From the NCBI GenBank assembly GCA_050485645.1, contig JBJHBT010000010.1:70743-134742 (forward strand): DNA of 64,000 nucleotides, read 5' to 3'. Source of the DNA: JBJHBP01 sp050485645 (GTDB lineage Bacteria > Pseudomonadota > Gammaproteobacteria > Steroidobacterales > Rariloculaceae). The notes under the pieces were generated by a model. The model worked only from the letters and a program-made list of their open reading frames with translations, searched no databases and was not told where the DNA came from. The translations under genes were made by a program, and so were the position numbers. Positions 36,367-44,230 of this stretch are shown piece by piece (within the stretch, counting starts at the first letter, position 1; every line of letters starts with the position of its first letter).

Positions 36367-38094
36367 ATGCGAACGAGCAGACACGAGTTTACAGGCAGCC
36401 GACAGCGTATACGCGGACCGCTGCGAACCGCCCTGCTGATCACCGGGCTGCTGGTGCTGAGCGGCTGTGCCATGCAGCCGACCACGCGGGGCGCGGAAGC
36501 ACCGCGTGCCGAAGCACAGCAGCAGGCCGTGATCGCGCGCGCCACGGAGGCCCTGCGCCAGAGCCGGCCCGAGGAAGCGCTGCAACTGATTGCCGACATG
36601 GGCAGGCCGGCCTCGGTGGCGGTGACGACCGCGGCGGCGGCGGTACGCGGCCAGGCCCTGTTTCGTGTCGGCCGCAGCGCCGACGCGGTGGCCGTGCTGG
36701 TGGAACGCGAACACTGGCTCGATCGCTCCGCCGACATCCTCGCCAATCAGCGCATGATCTGGGAAGGCATGGGTCTGGCCGGCGCGGAGACGCAGCGCAC
36801 CGGCGACGGCGTTGTGGACGGCTGGCTGGCGCTGGCGCCTCTGGCCGCCGCCGCCGGCACACCGGGCGCCGAATTTCGCCAGCGGCTGACGCGCTGGCGC
36901 GCCGAGTATCCGAACCATCCGGCGGTCACCGGGCTGCTGTCGGAGTATCTGCTCGAGCCGGCCCGACCGCGCGAAGCCTGGCCCCGACATGTCGCGCTGC
37001 TGCTGCCGCTGAGCTCGCAGGTCCGTCATTTCGCACTCGCCGTTCGCGATGGATTCATGGCCGCGCATCTGCGTGCCGACGAACGCGCCGCCGACACCAT
37101 CGTGCGGATTTACGACACCGCCGAACTGGGTGTCGCGGGTGCTTACCAGCAGGCGCTCCAGGCAGGCGCGGAGTTCGTCGTCGGCCCGCTGCTGCGCCCG
37201 GATGTGGAAGCCGTGGCGGCGCATGCCGGCACGGTCCCGACACTGGCGTTGAACACCACCCAGTCCGAACTGGCTTACATTCCCGGCTTCTACCAGTTCG
37301 CGCTGGCGCCGGAGGATGAAGCCCGCGCGATCGCGCGCCATGCCGTTGCATCGGGTGTGCGCCATGCCGCGGCGCTGGCGCCGCTGACACCGGGCAACGA
37401 CCGGTCTGATCGCATCATCGCCGAATTCCGCGCGGAGCTGGAACGACACGGCGGGCGGCTGCTGGTGTTCGATCGCTACGAACCCACGGCCACCGACTTT
37501 GCCAGTCAGGTGGCGTCCCTGCTGAACATCAGTCGCAGTACGCAACGGCGCACACGCCTGCAGAACAACCTCGGCACGACACTGGCATTCGAACCACGGC
37601 TCAGGCAGGACGTGGAGTTCATCTTCATGATCGCGGCTCCCCAGGCGGGGCGCATGCTCACGCCGCAGCTGCGCGCGCTCGATGCCGGTCACCTGCCCAC
37701 CTACGCGATTTCCGATGTGCATGTACCCGGCGGCCGGGCATCGGAGAGCGATCTCAACGGGCTGATTTTCGCCGACCTGCCCTGGCTGCTTGCGCCAGAC
37801 CAGACCTCCGCGGGTCTGCGGCGCGACATCGAAGCGTACTGGCCGAATCGCAGCGAGGGCGACGTGACACGACTGTATGCGATGGGTTTCGATGCCTACC
37901 AGCTGATCGCGCCACTGCATGACTGGACCGGCGGCTTCCCGCCGATCGCGGGCATGTCCGGCACGCTGACGGTGGACGACCGCGGACGTATTCGACGCGA
38001 ACTGCCACTGGCACAGTTCCGCAACGGCCGGCCGGTGGCTATCGAATCACCGCAGGGCGCGTCACGGCAGACCGTGGGCTTCGCGTCACCCTGA
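36367..38094 (+). CDS. lpoA: Outer-membrane lipoprotein LpoA (activator of PBP1A), LppC family
   Basis: The product is 575 aa. The N-terminus has a positively charged region, a hydrophobic stretch and the lipobox 'LVLSGC' (lipidated Cys near residue 37). The helical TPR-like N-domain (about 45-200) is followed by a periplasmic-binding-protein-like C-domain starting at 'RHVALLLPLSSQVRHFALAVRDGF', with 'FVVGPLLRPDVEAV' and 'TLALN'. LpoA reaches from the outer membrane to stimulate PBP1A. The order rsmI (divergent)-lpoA-yraN-diaA matches E. coli and secures the call. The ribosome binding site is weak. Confidence 0.93.
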   Translation: MRTSRHEFTGSRQRIRGPLRTALLITGLLVLSGCAMQPTTRGAEAPRAEAQQQAVIARATEALRQSRPEEALQLIADMGRPASVAVTTAAAAVRGQALFRVGRSADAVAVLVEREHWLDRSADILANQRMIWEGMGLAGAETQRTGDGVVDGWLALAPLAAAAGTPGAEFRQRLTRWRAEYPNHPAVTGLLSEYLLEPARPREAWPRHVALLLPLSSQVRHFALAVRDGFMAAHLRADERAADTIVRIYDTAELGVAGAYQQALQAGAEFVVGPLLRPDVEAVAAHAGTVPTLALNTTQSELAYIPGFYQFALAPEDEARAIARHAVASGVRHAAALAPLTPGNDRSDRIIAEFRAELERHGGRLLVFDRYEPTATDFASQVASLLNISRSTQRRTRLQNNLGTTLAFEPRLRQDVEFIFMIAAPQAGRMLTPQLRALDAGHLPTYAISDVHVPGGRASESDLNGLIFADLPWLLAPDQTSAGLRRDIEAYWPNRSEGDVTRLYAMGFDAYQLIAPLHDWTGGFPPIAGMSGTLTVDDRGRIRRELPLAQFRNGRPVAIESPQGASRQTVGFASP

Positions 38095-38155
38095 GCGCGT
38101 GCCCGCGGATCCGCCCCACCACCAGCATGCGACGAACCGTCGGGCAGCGCACACG

Positions 38156-38530
38156 ATGACAGGCACAACGAGAATCGTCGCCGGCATGCATTGGGAAGAG
38201 GTGGCCGGGCGCTATCTGGAACGCGAGGGCCTTACCGTGCTGGCGCGTCGCTATCGCTGCCGGATGGGTGAACTGGATCTGATCTGCTGCGACGGACCAT
38301 CACTGGTTATCGTCGAAGTGCGGGCACGCGGCAGCACGGCCTGGGTGCGTGCCGCCGAAAGCGTGGACTACGGCAAGCGGGCGCGCATCATTCAGGCCAC
38401 GCGTCATTTTCTGATGCGCTACCCTCAGTGGCGCAACCGCACTGTGCGCTTCGATGTGGTCGCCATCGACAGCGTCGATCGTGAGCGGCCCACGCTGGAT
38501 TGGATTCGCGGCGCATTCGATGCCGGTTGA
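38156..38530 (+). CDS. yraN: UPF0102 family protein YraN (endonuclease-like fold)
   Basis: The product is 124 aa from the ATG at 38156; 38186 is an in-frame alternative. Family signatures are 'WEEVAGRYLEREGLTVLARRYRCRMGELDLI', where the GELDLI Glu and Asp resemble the catalytic acids of restriction-endonuclease-like folds, then 'LVIVEVRARG' (the ExK-like part reads EVR) and 'YGKRARIIQATRHFL'. Function is not established. It lies between lpoA and diaA, as in enterobacteria. Confidence 0.9.
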   Translation: MTGTTRIVAGMHWEEVAGRYLEREGLTVLARRYRCRMGELDLICCDGPSLVIVEVRARGSTAWVRAAESVDYGKRARIIQATRHFLMRYPQWRNRTVRFDVVAIDSVDRERPTLDWIRGAFDAG

Positions 38531-38557
38531 GTACTGTCACAACTGCCCGGAGGGCAC

Positions 38558-39139
38558 ATGGACGAACGCGTCAGAAACCATTTCCTGGAGAGCATCGAGG
38601 TCAAACAGCGGGCGGCTACGCTGGCGCCACTGATCAGCACCGCGGCGCAGCGGATCACGCACTGTCTGCTGCAGGATGGAAAGGTTCTGAGCTGTGGCAA
38701 CGGCGGTTCGGCCGCCGACGCGCAGCACTTCTCCAGTGAACTGCTCAATCGCTTTGAAATGGAACGTCCCGGATTGCCCGCCGTCGCACTGACCACCGAC
38801 AGCTCGACACTCACCTCGATCGCCAACGACTATGACTTCGCGGAAATCTTTTCCAAGCAGGTTCGGGCGCTCGGACACGCCGGTGACATCCTGCTGGCCA
38901 TTTCCACCTCGGGCAGTTCCGGCAATGTGCTCCGCGCGGTTGAAGCCGCGCACGAACGCGGCATGTGCGTGATCGCACTGACGGGCCGCGACGGCGGTCC
39001 GATAGCACAGGCGCTGACGGACGAGGACCTGGAGCTGCGTGTCCCCGCGGACCGCACCTGCCGCGTGCAGGAAGTGCACCTGCTGATCATTCACTGCCTG
39101 TGCGACCTGATCGACGCACAGCTGCTTGGCGTGGAGTGA
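38558..39139 (+). CDS. diaA: DnaA initiator-associating protein DiaA (SIS domain)
   Basis: The product is 193 aa, one SIS domain. It has 'KVLSCGNGGSAADAQHFSSELLNRFE', 'LTTDSSTLTSIANDY', 'FSKQVRALGHAGDILLAISTSGSSGNVLRAV' and 'CVIALTGRDGG'. Sequence alone does not separate DiaA from sedoheptulose-7-phosphate isomerase GmhA, its close relative. The lpoA-yraN-diaA gene order favours DiaA, which stimulates DnaA assembly at oriC. The ATG has a CGGAGGG-type ribosome binding site. It ends 7 nt before the convergent sspB stop. Confidence 0.85.
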   Translation: MDERVRNHFLESIEVKQRAATLAPLISTAAQRITHCLLQDGKVLSCGNGGSAADAQHFSSELLNRFEMERPGLPAVALTTDSSTLTSIANDYDFAEIFSKQVRALGHAGDILLAISTSGSSGNVLRAVEAAHERGMCVIALTGRDGGPIAQALTDEDLELRVPADRTCRVQEVHLLIIHCLCDLIDAQLLGVE

Positions 39140-39146
39140 CAGCGAG

Positions 39147-39605
39147 CTACTTCACCACCTTCAGGCGCGGCCTGCCGCCAGGCTTCTTCGCTCCGCCACC
39201 GACGCCATCGCCGCCATCGTCCGGACCATTGCCGTCGTTGCTGGTGGCTTCGCCGCGCTCGGCTCCGGGATCGGTGGGATCGGTGGGATCGGCATCCGTA
39301 AAGACCATGCCCTGGCCGGTTTCACGGGCGTAGATGCCGAGCACGGCGGGCACTGGAATATACAGCTGACGCGCGACACCGCCGAAGCGGGCCTCGAAGC
39401 TGACGTCGTCGTTGCTCATCGTCAGGGCACGGGTTGCCGCAAGACTGACATTGAGCACGATCCTGCCATCAGCCACATGTTCGGCGGGCACCATCACACC
39501 GTGAACGCCGGCATCGACGACGATATGCGGTGTCAGCCCGTTGTCGGACATCCACTCATGCATCGCACGCAACAAGTAGGGGCGTCTGGAACTGAACTCC
39601 GTCAT
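39147..39605 (-). CDS. sspB: ClpXP specificity-enhancing factor SspB
   Basis: The product is 152 aa. The N-terminal SspB fold (about 1-108) has 'RPYLLRAMHEWMSDNGLTPHI', 'VNLSLAAT'-type strands and 'FEARFGGVARQLYIPVPAVLGIYARE'. A flexible Asp/Gly/Pro-rich linker leads to the C-terminal ClpX-binding tail 'GRPRLKVVK', which matches the known XB motif. It delivers ssrA-tagged proteins to ClpXP. A 9-bp DNA repeat encodes 'DPTDPTDP' in the linker. It is co-transcribed with sspA, 15 nt upstream. Confidence 0.95.
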   Translation of the reverse strand: MTEFSSRRPYLLRAMHEWMSDNGLTPHIVVDAGVHGVMVPAEHVADGRIVLNVSLAATRALTMSNDDVSFEARFGGVARQLYIPVPAVLGIYARETGQGMVFTDADPTDPTDPGAERGEATSNDGNGPDDGGDGVGGGAKKPGGRPRLKVVK

Positions 39606-39620
39606 GCGACGGGCGTCATC

Positions 39621-40247
39621 CTACTGGCGCATTTCCCGTTCCAGCTCGGTAAGACTGAGCTGGAACGACGGTCGGCTGAATATATCGTCCATGTAGCGCT
39701 GGATCGGCTTGGCATTCGTCGGCAGCTTGATGCCCAGCAACGGCAACCGCCACAGCACCGGTGCGATCGTGCAGTCCACCAGCGAGAATTCATCGCTGAG
39801 GAAGAAGCGTTTCGCGGAGAAAATTTCCACGCTGGACAGAATACTTTCCTCCAGCACCTTGATCGCGCGCGCCGGCGGCTTGCGTTCGGAAACCTGCAGT
39901 TCCTCGGTGAGCGGATACCAGTCCTTCTCGATCCGGTAGAGCGCAAGGCGGAAGTGCGCGCGGGTGACCGGATCCACGGGCATCAGCGGCGGATGCGGAA
40001 AGCGCTCGTCCAGGTACTCGATGATGACCCGCGAGTCATAGAGCACGAGGTCGCGATCGACCAGCGTGGGAACGGTGTTGTAGGGATTGAGGTCCAGAAG
40101 ATCTTCGGGAAGATTGCCTTCCTCGACATCGACGATGTCGATGCCGATGTTCTTTTCCGCAAGAACCAGACGGGTGCGATGACTCCACGGGTCGGCGGGC
40201 CGGGAAAACAGCGTCATGACCGACCGACGGTTGGCGATTACCGCCAT
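39621..40247 (-). CDS. sspA: Stringent starvation protein A (RNA polymerase-associated)
   Basis: The product is 208 aa from the ATG at 40247 ('AVIANRRSVMTLFS', nearly the E. coli SspA start). It has a glutathione-transferase fold but binds RNA polymerase rather than glutathione. The N-domain is thioredoxin-like ('DLNPYNTVPTLVDRDLVLYDSRVIIEYLDERFPHPPLMP', including the conserved surface 'PHPPLMP'). The C-domain is helical ('FFLSDEFSLVDCTIAPVLWRLPLLGIKLP'). It follows petABC on the same strand, the usual gammaproteobacterial order petABC-sspA-sspB. Confidence 0.96.
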   Translation of the reverse strand: MAVIANRRSVMTLFSRPADPWSHRTRLVLAEKNIGIDIVDVEEGNLPEDLLDLNPYNTVPTLVDRDLVLYDSRVIIEYLDERFPHPPLMPVDPVTRAHFRLALYRIEKDWYPLTEELQVSERKPPARAIKVLEESILSSVEIFSAKRFFLSDEFSLVDCTIAPVLWRLPLLGIKLPTNAKPIQRYMDDIFSRPSFQLSLTELEREMRQ

Positions 40248-40305
40248 GTCTGGAATCCCCCCTGGGTGGTGCTGAAATGAAGTCGAGGACACTGGATTGC
40301 CGTTG

Positions 40306-41049
40306 CTATTTTACATCCCTCCAGATCTCGCGCTTCAAAAGATACGCGAAGAGCAGGAAGACCAACAGGAAGGCGATCACCCGGAAACCCAGAGCCTGGC
40401 GCTCCAGCTGCGTGGGCTCAGCGATGAAGTCCAGAAAGTTGACGATATCGCGAACCACCCGATCGAATTCCACTTCGGACAGACGGCCCTCGGACACGGT
40501 CTGGAATCCGAGGAAGGTACGGCTGTCGCCGCCGTCCTGCTGGAAGGTTGCATCGCGAATGCCCTGCAGCTCCCACAGCACGTTCGGCATGGCCGAGTTC
40601 TCCAGGTACAGGTTGTTCCAGCCGTTTACCGTGCTGTCGTCCTGATAGAAGCCGCGCAGGAAGCTGTAGATGTAATTGGTGCCGTGGCTGCGTGCAATCA
40701 GCGACAGATCCGGAGGCGTGATGCCGAACCAGCGCGCCGCGTCTTCCGGACGCATCGCGATACCCATGGTGTCGTGCGGCCGTTCGCCGGTGAACATCAG
40801 GTTCTCGACCAGCTGCGCTTCGGTGAGACCCAGGTACGCGCCCAGCGTGTTGTAGCGCACATAGCGCGCCGAATGACAGCCCAGGCAGTAGTTGACGAAG
40901 TAGCGCGCGCCGCGTTGCAGGGACGCGGTGTTGGCGACGTTGTTGTCGGCCGACTCCAGCGGATACCTGGTAGCCCCCTGCACGGTGCCCATCACACACA
41001 GCAGCAGCGACCCCGCCAGCAGTGAAAACAGAATACGGCGCGGCGTCAT
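40306..41049 (-). CDS. petC: Ubiquinol-cytochrome c reductase, cytochrome c1 subunit
   Basis: The product is 247 aa from the ATG at 41049. It has a signal peptide ('FSLLAGSLLLCVMGTVQGA'), a haem-c site 'CLGCHSARYVRYN' near residue 50, the sixth-ligand Met region ('GIAMRPEDAARW') and a C-terminal membrane anchor ('RVIAFLLVFLLFAYLLKREIW'). It passes electrons from the Rieske centre to soluble cytochrome c in the periplasm. It overlaps petB by ATGA. Confidence 0.97.
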   Translation of the reverse strand: MTPRRILFSLLAGSLLLCVMGTVQGATRYPLESADNNVANTASLQRGARYFVNYCLGCHSARYVRYNTLGAYLGLTEAQLVENLMFTGERPHDTMGIAMRPEDAARWFGITPPDLSLIARSHGTNYIYSFLRGFYQDDSTVNGWNNLYLENSAMPNVLWELQGIRDATFQQDGGDSRTFLGFQTVSEGRLSEVEFDRVVRDIVNFLDFIAEPTQLERQALGFRVIAFLLVFLLFAYLLKREIWRDVK

Positions 41050-42302
41050 GACGTCACCCTGGTTGGCACTGGCCTGGTCTTCTCCCAGCTGGTGTAGAAC
41101 GGCATGAGCAGGAAGAACGCGAAGTAAGTCACGGTGAACAGCTGGGCCAGACGCGTGTACAGCGCGGTGGCCGGCATCAGACCGAGGTAGCCCAGTGCGA
41201 TGAAGCTCACGGCGAAGATGGCCAGCGCAACCTTGTAGATCCAGCCGCGGTAACGGATCGACTTCACCTTGCAGCGATCGAGCCAGGGCAGGAAGAACGG
41301 CAGCATCACGGCGCCACCCATCAGCAGCACACCCATCAGTTTGTCCGGGACCGCGCGCAGAATCGCGTAGAACGGCGTGAAGTACCACACGGGCGCAATA
41401 TGCTCGGGTGTCTGCAGCATGTTCGCCGGCTCGAAATTGGCGTGCTCCAGAAACAGACCGCCCATCTCCGGCGCGAAGAACACCACCGCGGAGAATATGA
41501 TCAGGAACACGACCAGAATCACCAGATCCTTGCTCGTGTGGTACGGATGGAACGCGACACCGTCCACCGGCTTGCCGCTGGCATCCTTGTTTTCCTTGAT
41601 CTCGATGCCGTCCGGGTTGTTGGACCCGACCTCGTGCAGTGCCAGAATGTGCACCACCACGAGCAGTATCAGCATCAGCGGCATGGCAATCACGTGCAGC
41701 GCGAAGAAGCGGTTCAGCGTGATGTCGGATATGTAGTAGTCGCCGCGAATCCATTCGGCCAGTCCCTCGCCGAACACCGGGAACGCACCGAACAGCGACA
41801 CGATCACCTGCGCACCCCAGTAGGACATGTTGCCCCAGGGGAGAACGTAGCCGAAGAACGCTTCGGCCATCAGGCACAGGTAGATCAGCATGCCGACGAT
41901 CCACACCAGCTCACGGGGCTTCTTGTAAGACCCGTACAGCATGGCGCGGAACATGTGCAGGTAGACGATGATGAAGAAGGCCGACGCGCCGGTGGAGTGC
42001 AGATAGCGGATCAGCCAGCCCCAGCTGACATCACGCATGATGTACTCGACGGAAGCGAATGCCTCGTCCGCGGACGGCTTGTAGTTCATCGTCAGGAAAA
42101 TACCCGTGACGATCTGCAGCACCAGCACGAACATGGCCAGCACGCCGAAGCCGTACCAGAAGTTGAAATTCTTCGCCGCGTAATACTCGGTGGCGTGCTC
42201 CCTGATGAGCTTCGTCATCGGGAAGCGATCGTCTATCCAACCACGCAATGCGTTGAAACCACGACCTAATCGGTCGAATACGTCAGTTTCGGTACTGGCC
42301 AT
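41046..42302 (-). CDS. petB: Ubiquinol-cytochrome c reductase, cytochrome b subunit
   Basis: The product is 418 aa, a full-length fused cytochrome b with eight membrane helices. Haem ligand histidines lie in 'RYLHSTGASAFFIIVYLHMFR' and in 'NRFFALHVIAMPLMLILLVVVHILALHEVG'. The quinol-oxidation site motif reads PVWY ('APVWYFTPFYAILRA') instead of mitochondrial PEWY, a variant I recall from beta/gammaproteobacterial bc1 complexes. It lies in an operon with petA upstream (4-nt gap) and petC downstream (overlap). It is the central subunit of respiratory complex III. Confidence 0.98.
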   Translation of the reverse strand: MASTETDVFDRLGRGFNALRGWIDDRFPMTKLIREHATEYYAAKNFNFWYGFGVLAMFVLVLQIVTGIFLTMNYKPSADEAFASVEYIMRDVSWGWLIRYLHSTGASAFFIIVYLHMFRAMLYGSYKKPRELVWIVGMLIYLCLMAEAFFGYVLPWGNMSYWGAQVIVSLFGAFPVFGEGLAEWIRGDYYISDITLNRFFALHVIAMPLMLILLVVVHILALHEVGSNNPDGIEIKENKDASGKPVDGVAFHPYHTSKDLVILVVFLIIFSAVVFFAPEMGGLFLEHANFEPANMLQTPEHIAPVWYFTPFYAILRAVPDKLMGVLLMGGAVMLPFFLPWLDRCKVKSIRYRGWIYKVALAIFAVSFIALGYLGLMPATALYTRLAQLFTVTYFAFFLLMPFYTSWEKTRPVPTRVTS

Positions 42303-42306
42303 CTAC

Positions 42307-42897
42307 TTACGCCGATCCGGTGTCCGAGCCGATGAGAATGGTGCTGTCGCCGATGAATCGATACGGCGGCACCGGCAGATTGGTCCTGGCCGGAACGCCC
42401 TCGAAGACGCGGCCGGACAGGTCGAATGTGGAGCCATGACAGGGGCAGAAGAAACCCCCGCGCCAGTCCGCACCCAGATCGGCCGGGCCGATCTCGAAAC
42501 GGGCCAGTGGCGCGCAGCCCAGGTGGGTGCACACGCCCTCGAGCACGAGGAACTGCGGACGCACGGCACGGAACTCGTTCTCCGCGTAGCTGGGCTGGAT
42601 GGATTCGCGCGAGGCGGGATCGGCGAGCCGGGGGTTGGACGCCTGAACCGCGTTGAGCATGCGCTCCGTGCGGTGCAGCACCCAGATGGGACGGCCGCGC
42701 CATTCGACACGCAGCAGCGCGCCGGGCTCAAGCTTGCTGATGTCCACCTCGACGGGTGCGCCCAGCGCCTGCGCCCTGGCACTGGGCCTGAATGAAGCAA
42801 CAAAGGGCACCGCAGCCCCGACGGCCCCCAGGCCGCCGACGATGGCGGTTGCTACCGTAAGGAAATGGCGTCTGCTGACACCCGCGCTCTCAGACAT
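42307..42897 (-). CDS. petA: Ubiquinol-cytochrome c reductase, Rieske iron-sulfur subunit
   Basis: The product is 196 aa from the ATG at 42897. A twin-arginine signal-anchor ('SRRHFLTVATAIVGGLGAVGA') is followed by the flexible hinge and the Rieske domain. The two cluster-binding loops are 'CTHLGC' and 'CPCHGS', each with the Cys and His needed for the 2Fe-2S centre. It moves electrons between cytochrome b and c1. It is first in petABC, about 135 nt after a good promoter. An in-frame ATG at 42933 is possible but would lengthen the signal unusually. Confidence 0.96.
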   Translation of the reverse strand: MSESAGVSRRHFLTVATAIVGGLGAVGAAVPFVASFRPSARAQALGAPVEVDISKLEPGALLRVEWRGRPIWVLHRTERMLNAVQASNPRLADPASRESIQPSYAENEFRAVRPQFLVLEGVCTHLGCAPLARFEIGPADLGADWRGGFFCPCHGSTFDLSGRVFEGVPARTNLPVPPYRFIGDSTILIGSDTGSA

Positions 42898-43029
42898 AGA
42901 CAACAGCCATCCGACCAAAGATTCCGCGAGCATGCTTCCGTAATTGCCGGCCGGATTTCCCGCCCGCCCGCACTGGTTGACTGCTCGACATGATTGATGT
43001 GATCCGGCGGCGAAGCGCCGCAGCGGCGC

Positions 43030-43059
43030 ATTATACACAGCGGCCACGAAGGTTGGCCA
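43030..43059 (-). promoter_or_regulatory. Likely promoter of the petABC-sspAB operon
   Basis: On the minus strand a perfect -10 TATAAT (43030-43035) lies 18 nt from TGGCCA (43054-43059), which matches four of six -35 bases. Transcripts would have a leader of about 130 nt before petA. The element lies in the 193-nt gap between petA and the divergent protease gene. Confidence 0.5.
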
Positions 43060-43090
43060 TCGCAGGCGGCGCTGCTGATAAACTCCGCCC

Positions 43091-44164
43091 ATGTGGTCGA
43101 AGGGCAGGTCCGTTGCGTTCGCCGCCCAGTCCGTAGCAGCGGGACTGGCCCTGGCCTTTATCGCGGTGCTGATCAGGCCCGATCTGATCGACCGGCGCGC
43201 GCCGCTCCCCGACGCCTCACAGGCCAGCTACGCCAGCGCCGTCCGTGCCAGTGCGCCCGCCGTCGTGAACATCTACACACAGCGCAGCAACTCGCCGTCA
43301 TCCAGTCCTTTCGGTGGCTCCGTGCGCGGCAACGAGCTCGGCTCGGGCGTCGTGATCAGCCAGGACGGCTACCTGGTCACCAACTGGCACGTGATTCGTG
43401 GCGCGGACGACATTCACGTGCAGCTGGCCGACGGACGCACGGCGCGGGCGCGCCTGGTCGGTGCGGACCCCGCCACGGAGCTGGCGCTGCTGAAAATCGA
43501 CCTCGGTGACCTGCCGGCCATTCGCTTCGGCCGCTCCGACAACCTCCAGGTGGGCGACGTGGTACTTGCCATCGGCAATTCGCTGGGGCTGAGTCAGACC
43601 GTGACCATGGGCATCGTCAGCGCCACCGGACGCGGACAGCTCGACGTGGCCCGGTTCGAGGACTTCATCCAGACCGACGCCGCGATCAACCCGGGCAACT
43701 CCGGCGGCGCGCTGGTCAACACGCGCGGCGAGCTGGTCGGCATCAATACCGCCGGCCTGGGCATGCTGGGGCGCGACCTGTCCGTACCCCAGGGCATCGG
43801 ATTCGCGATTCCGGTCAATATGGTGCGTGGCGTCATCGACCAGCTGATCGAGCACGGGCGTGTGATACGCGGCTATCTCGGCACGACACCGCAGCCACTG
43901 CCCCTGCAGCATGCCCGCGCGCTGGGGCTGGACGGATCGGGCGTGATGGTCACCGACGTCAGCGGCCCGGCCGCCGAGGCCGGTGTCATGAACGGCGATG
44001 TGATCACGCACCTCAATGGCGTGGCGATCCTGAGCGCCGAACAGGCGCTGCACATTGTCGCCGGCGGCCAGCCCGGCGACCGCATGCGGATTCGCATCGC
44101 CCGCCCGGGAGGCCAGTCGTTCGAAACCGTGGCGATACTCGGCGAGCGGCCACCGCTGGATTGA
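43091..44164 (+). CDS. degS: DegS/AlgW-type periplasmic serine protease with a substituted catalytic Asp
   Basis: The product is 357 aa. One N-terminal membrane anchor (about residues 7-28), a trypsin-like domain and a single PDZ domain (about 255-350) give the DegS/AlgW layout, not the two-PDZ DegP. These proteases sense misfolded porins and cut the anti-sigma factor RseA/MucA. H100 ('TNWHV') and S204 ('NPGNSGGAL') are intact. The acid expected at the triad position reads Glu, E130 ('DPATELALLKID'), where E. coli DegS has D126. H-to-acid spacing (30) equals that of E. coli DegS, so alignment is secure. The gene is divergent from petA and convergent with murA. Confidence 0.92.
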   Translation: MWSKGRSVAFAAQSVAAGLALAFIAVLIRPDLIDRRAPLPDASQASYASAVRASAPAVVNIYTQRSNSPSSSPFGGSVRGNELGSGVVISQDGYLVTNWHVIRGADDIHVQLADGRTARARLVGADPATELALLKIDLGDLPAIRFGRSDNLQVGDVVLAIGNSLGLSQTVTMGIVSATGRGQLDVARFEDFIQTDAAINPGNSGGALVNTRGELVGINTAGLGMLGRDLSVPQGIGFAIPVNMVRGVIDQLIEHGRVIRGYLGTTPQPLPLQHARALGLDGSGVMVTDVSGPAAEAGVMNGDVITHLNGVAILSAEQALHIVAGGQPGDRMRIRIARPGGQSFETVAILGERPPLD

Positions 44165-44200
44165 AGACCTGCGCCGCCGCTGACGGCTTCGCCCGCCGCC

Positions 44201-44220
44201 GCGCCGCGCCGCGCCGCGCC
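44201..44220. repeat. Pentanucleotide tandem repeat (GCGCC x4)
   Basis: Four perfect GCGCC units lie in the 66-nt gap between the convergent degS and murA genes, preceded by a degenerate unit. Both genes end before it, so length change would have no coding effect. Confidence 0.7.
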
Positions 44221-44230
44221 AACGCGGGCC

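Noticed and set aside
36334..37920. Apparent N-terminal extension of rsmI, giving an 810-aa protein
   Set aside because: The extra 529 residues are antisense to lpoA and unlike any protein. RsmI similarity starts at the ATG at 36333.
39270..39300. 9-bp repeat (GATCGGTGG) as a regulatory repeat
   Set aside because: It lies inside sspB and simply encodes the 'DPTDPTDP' linker.
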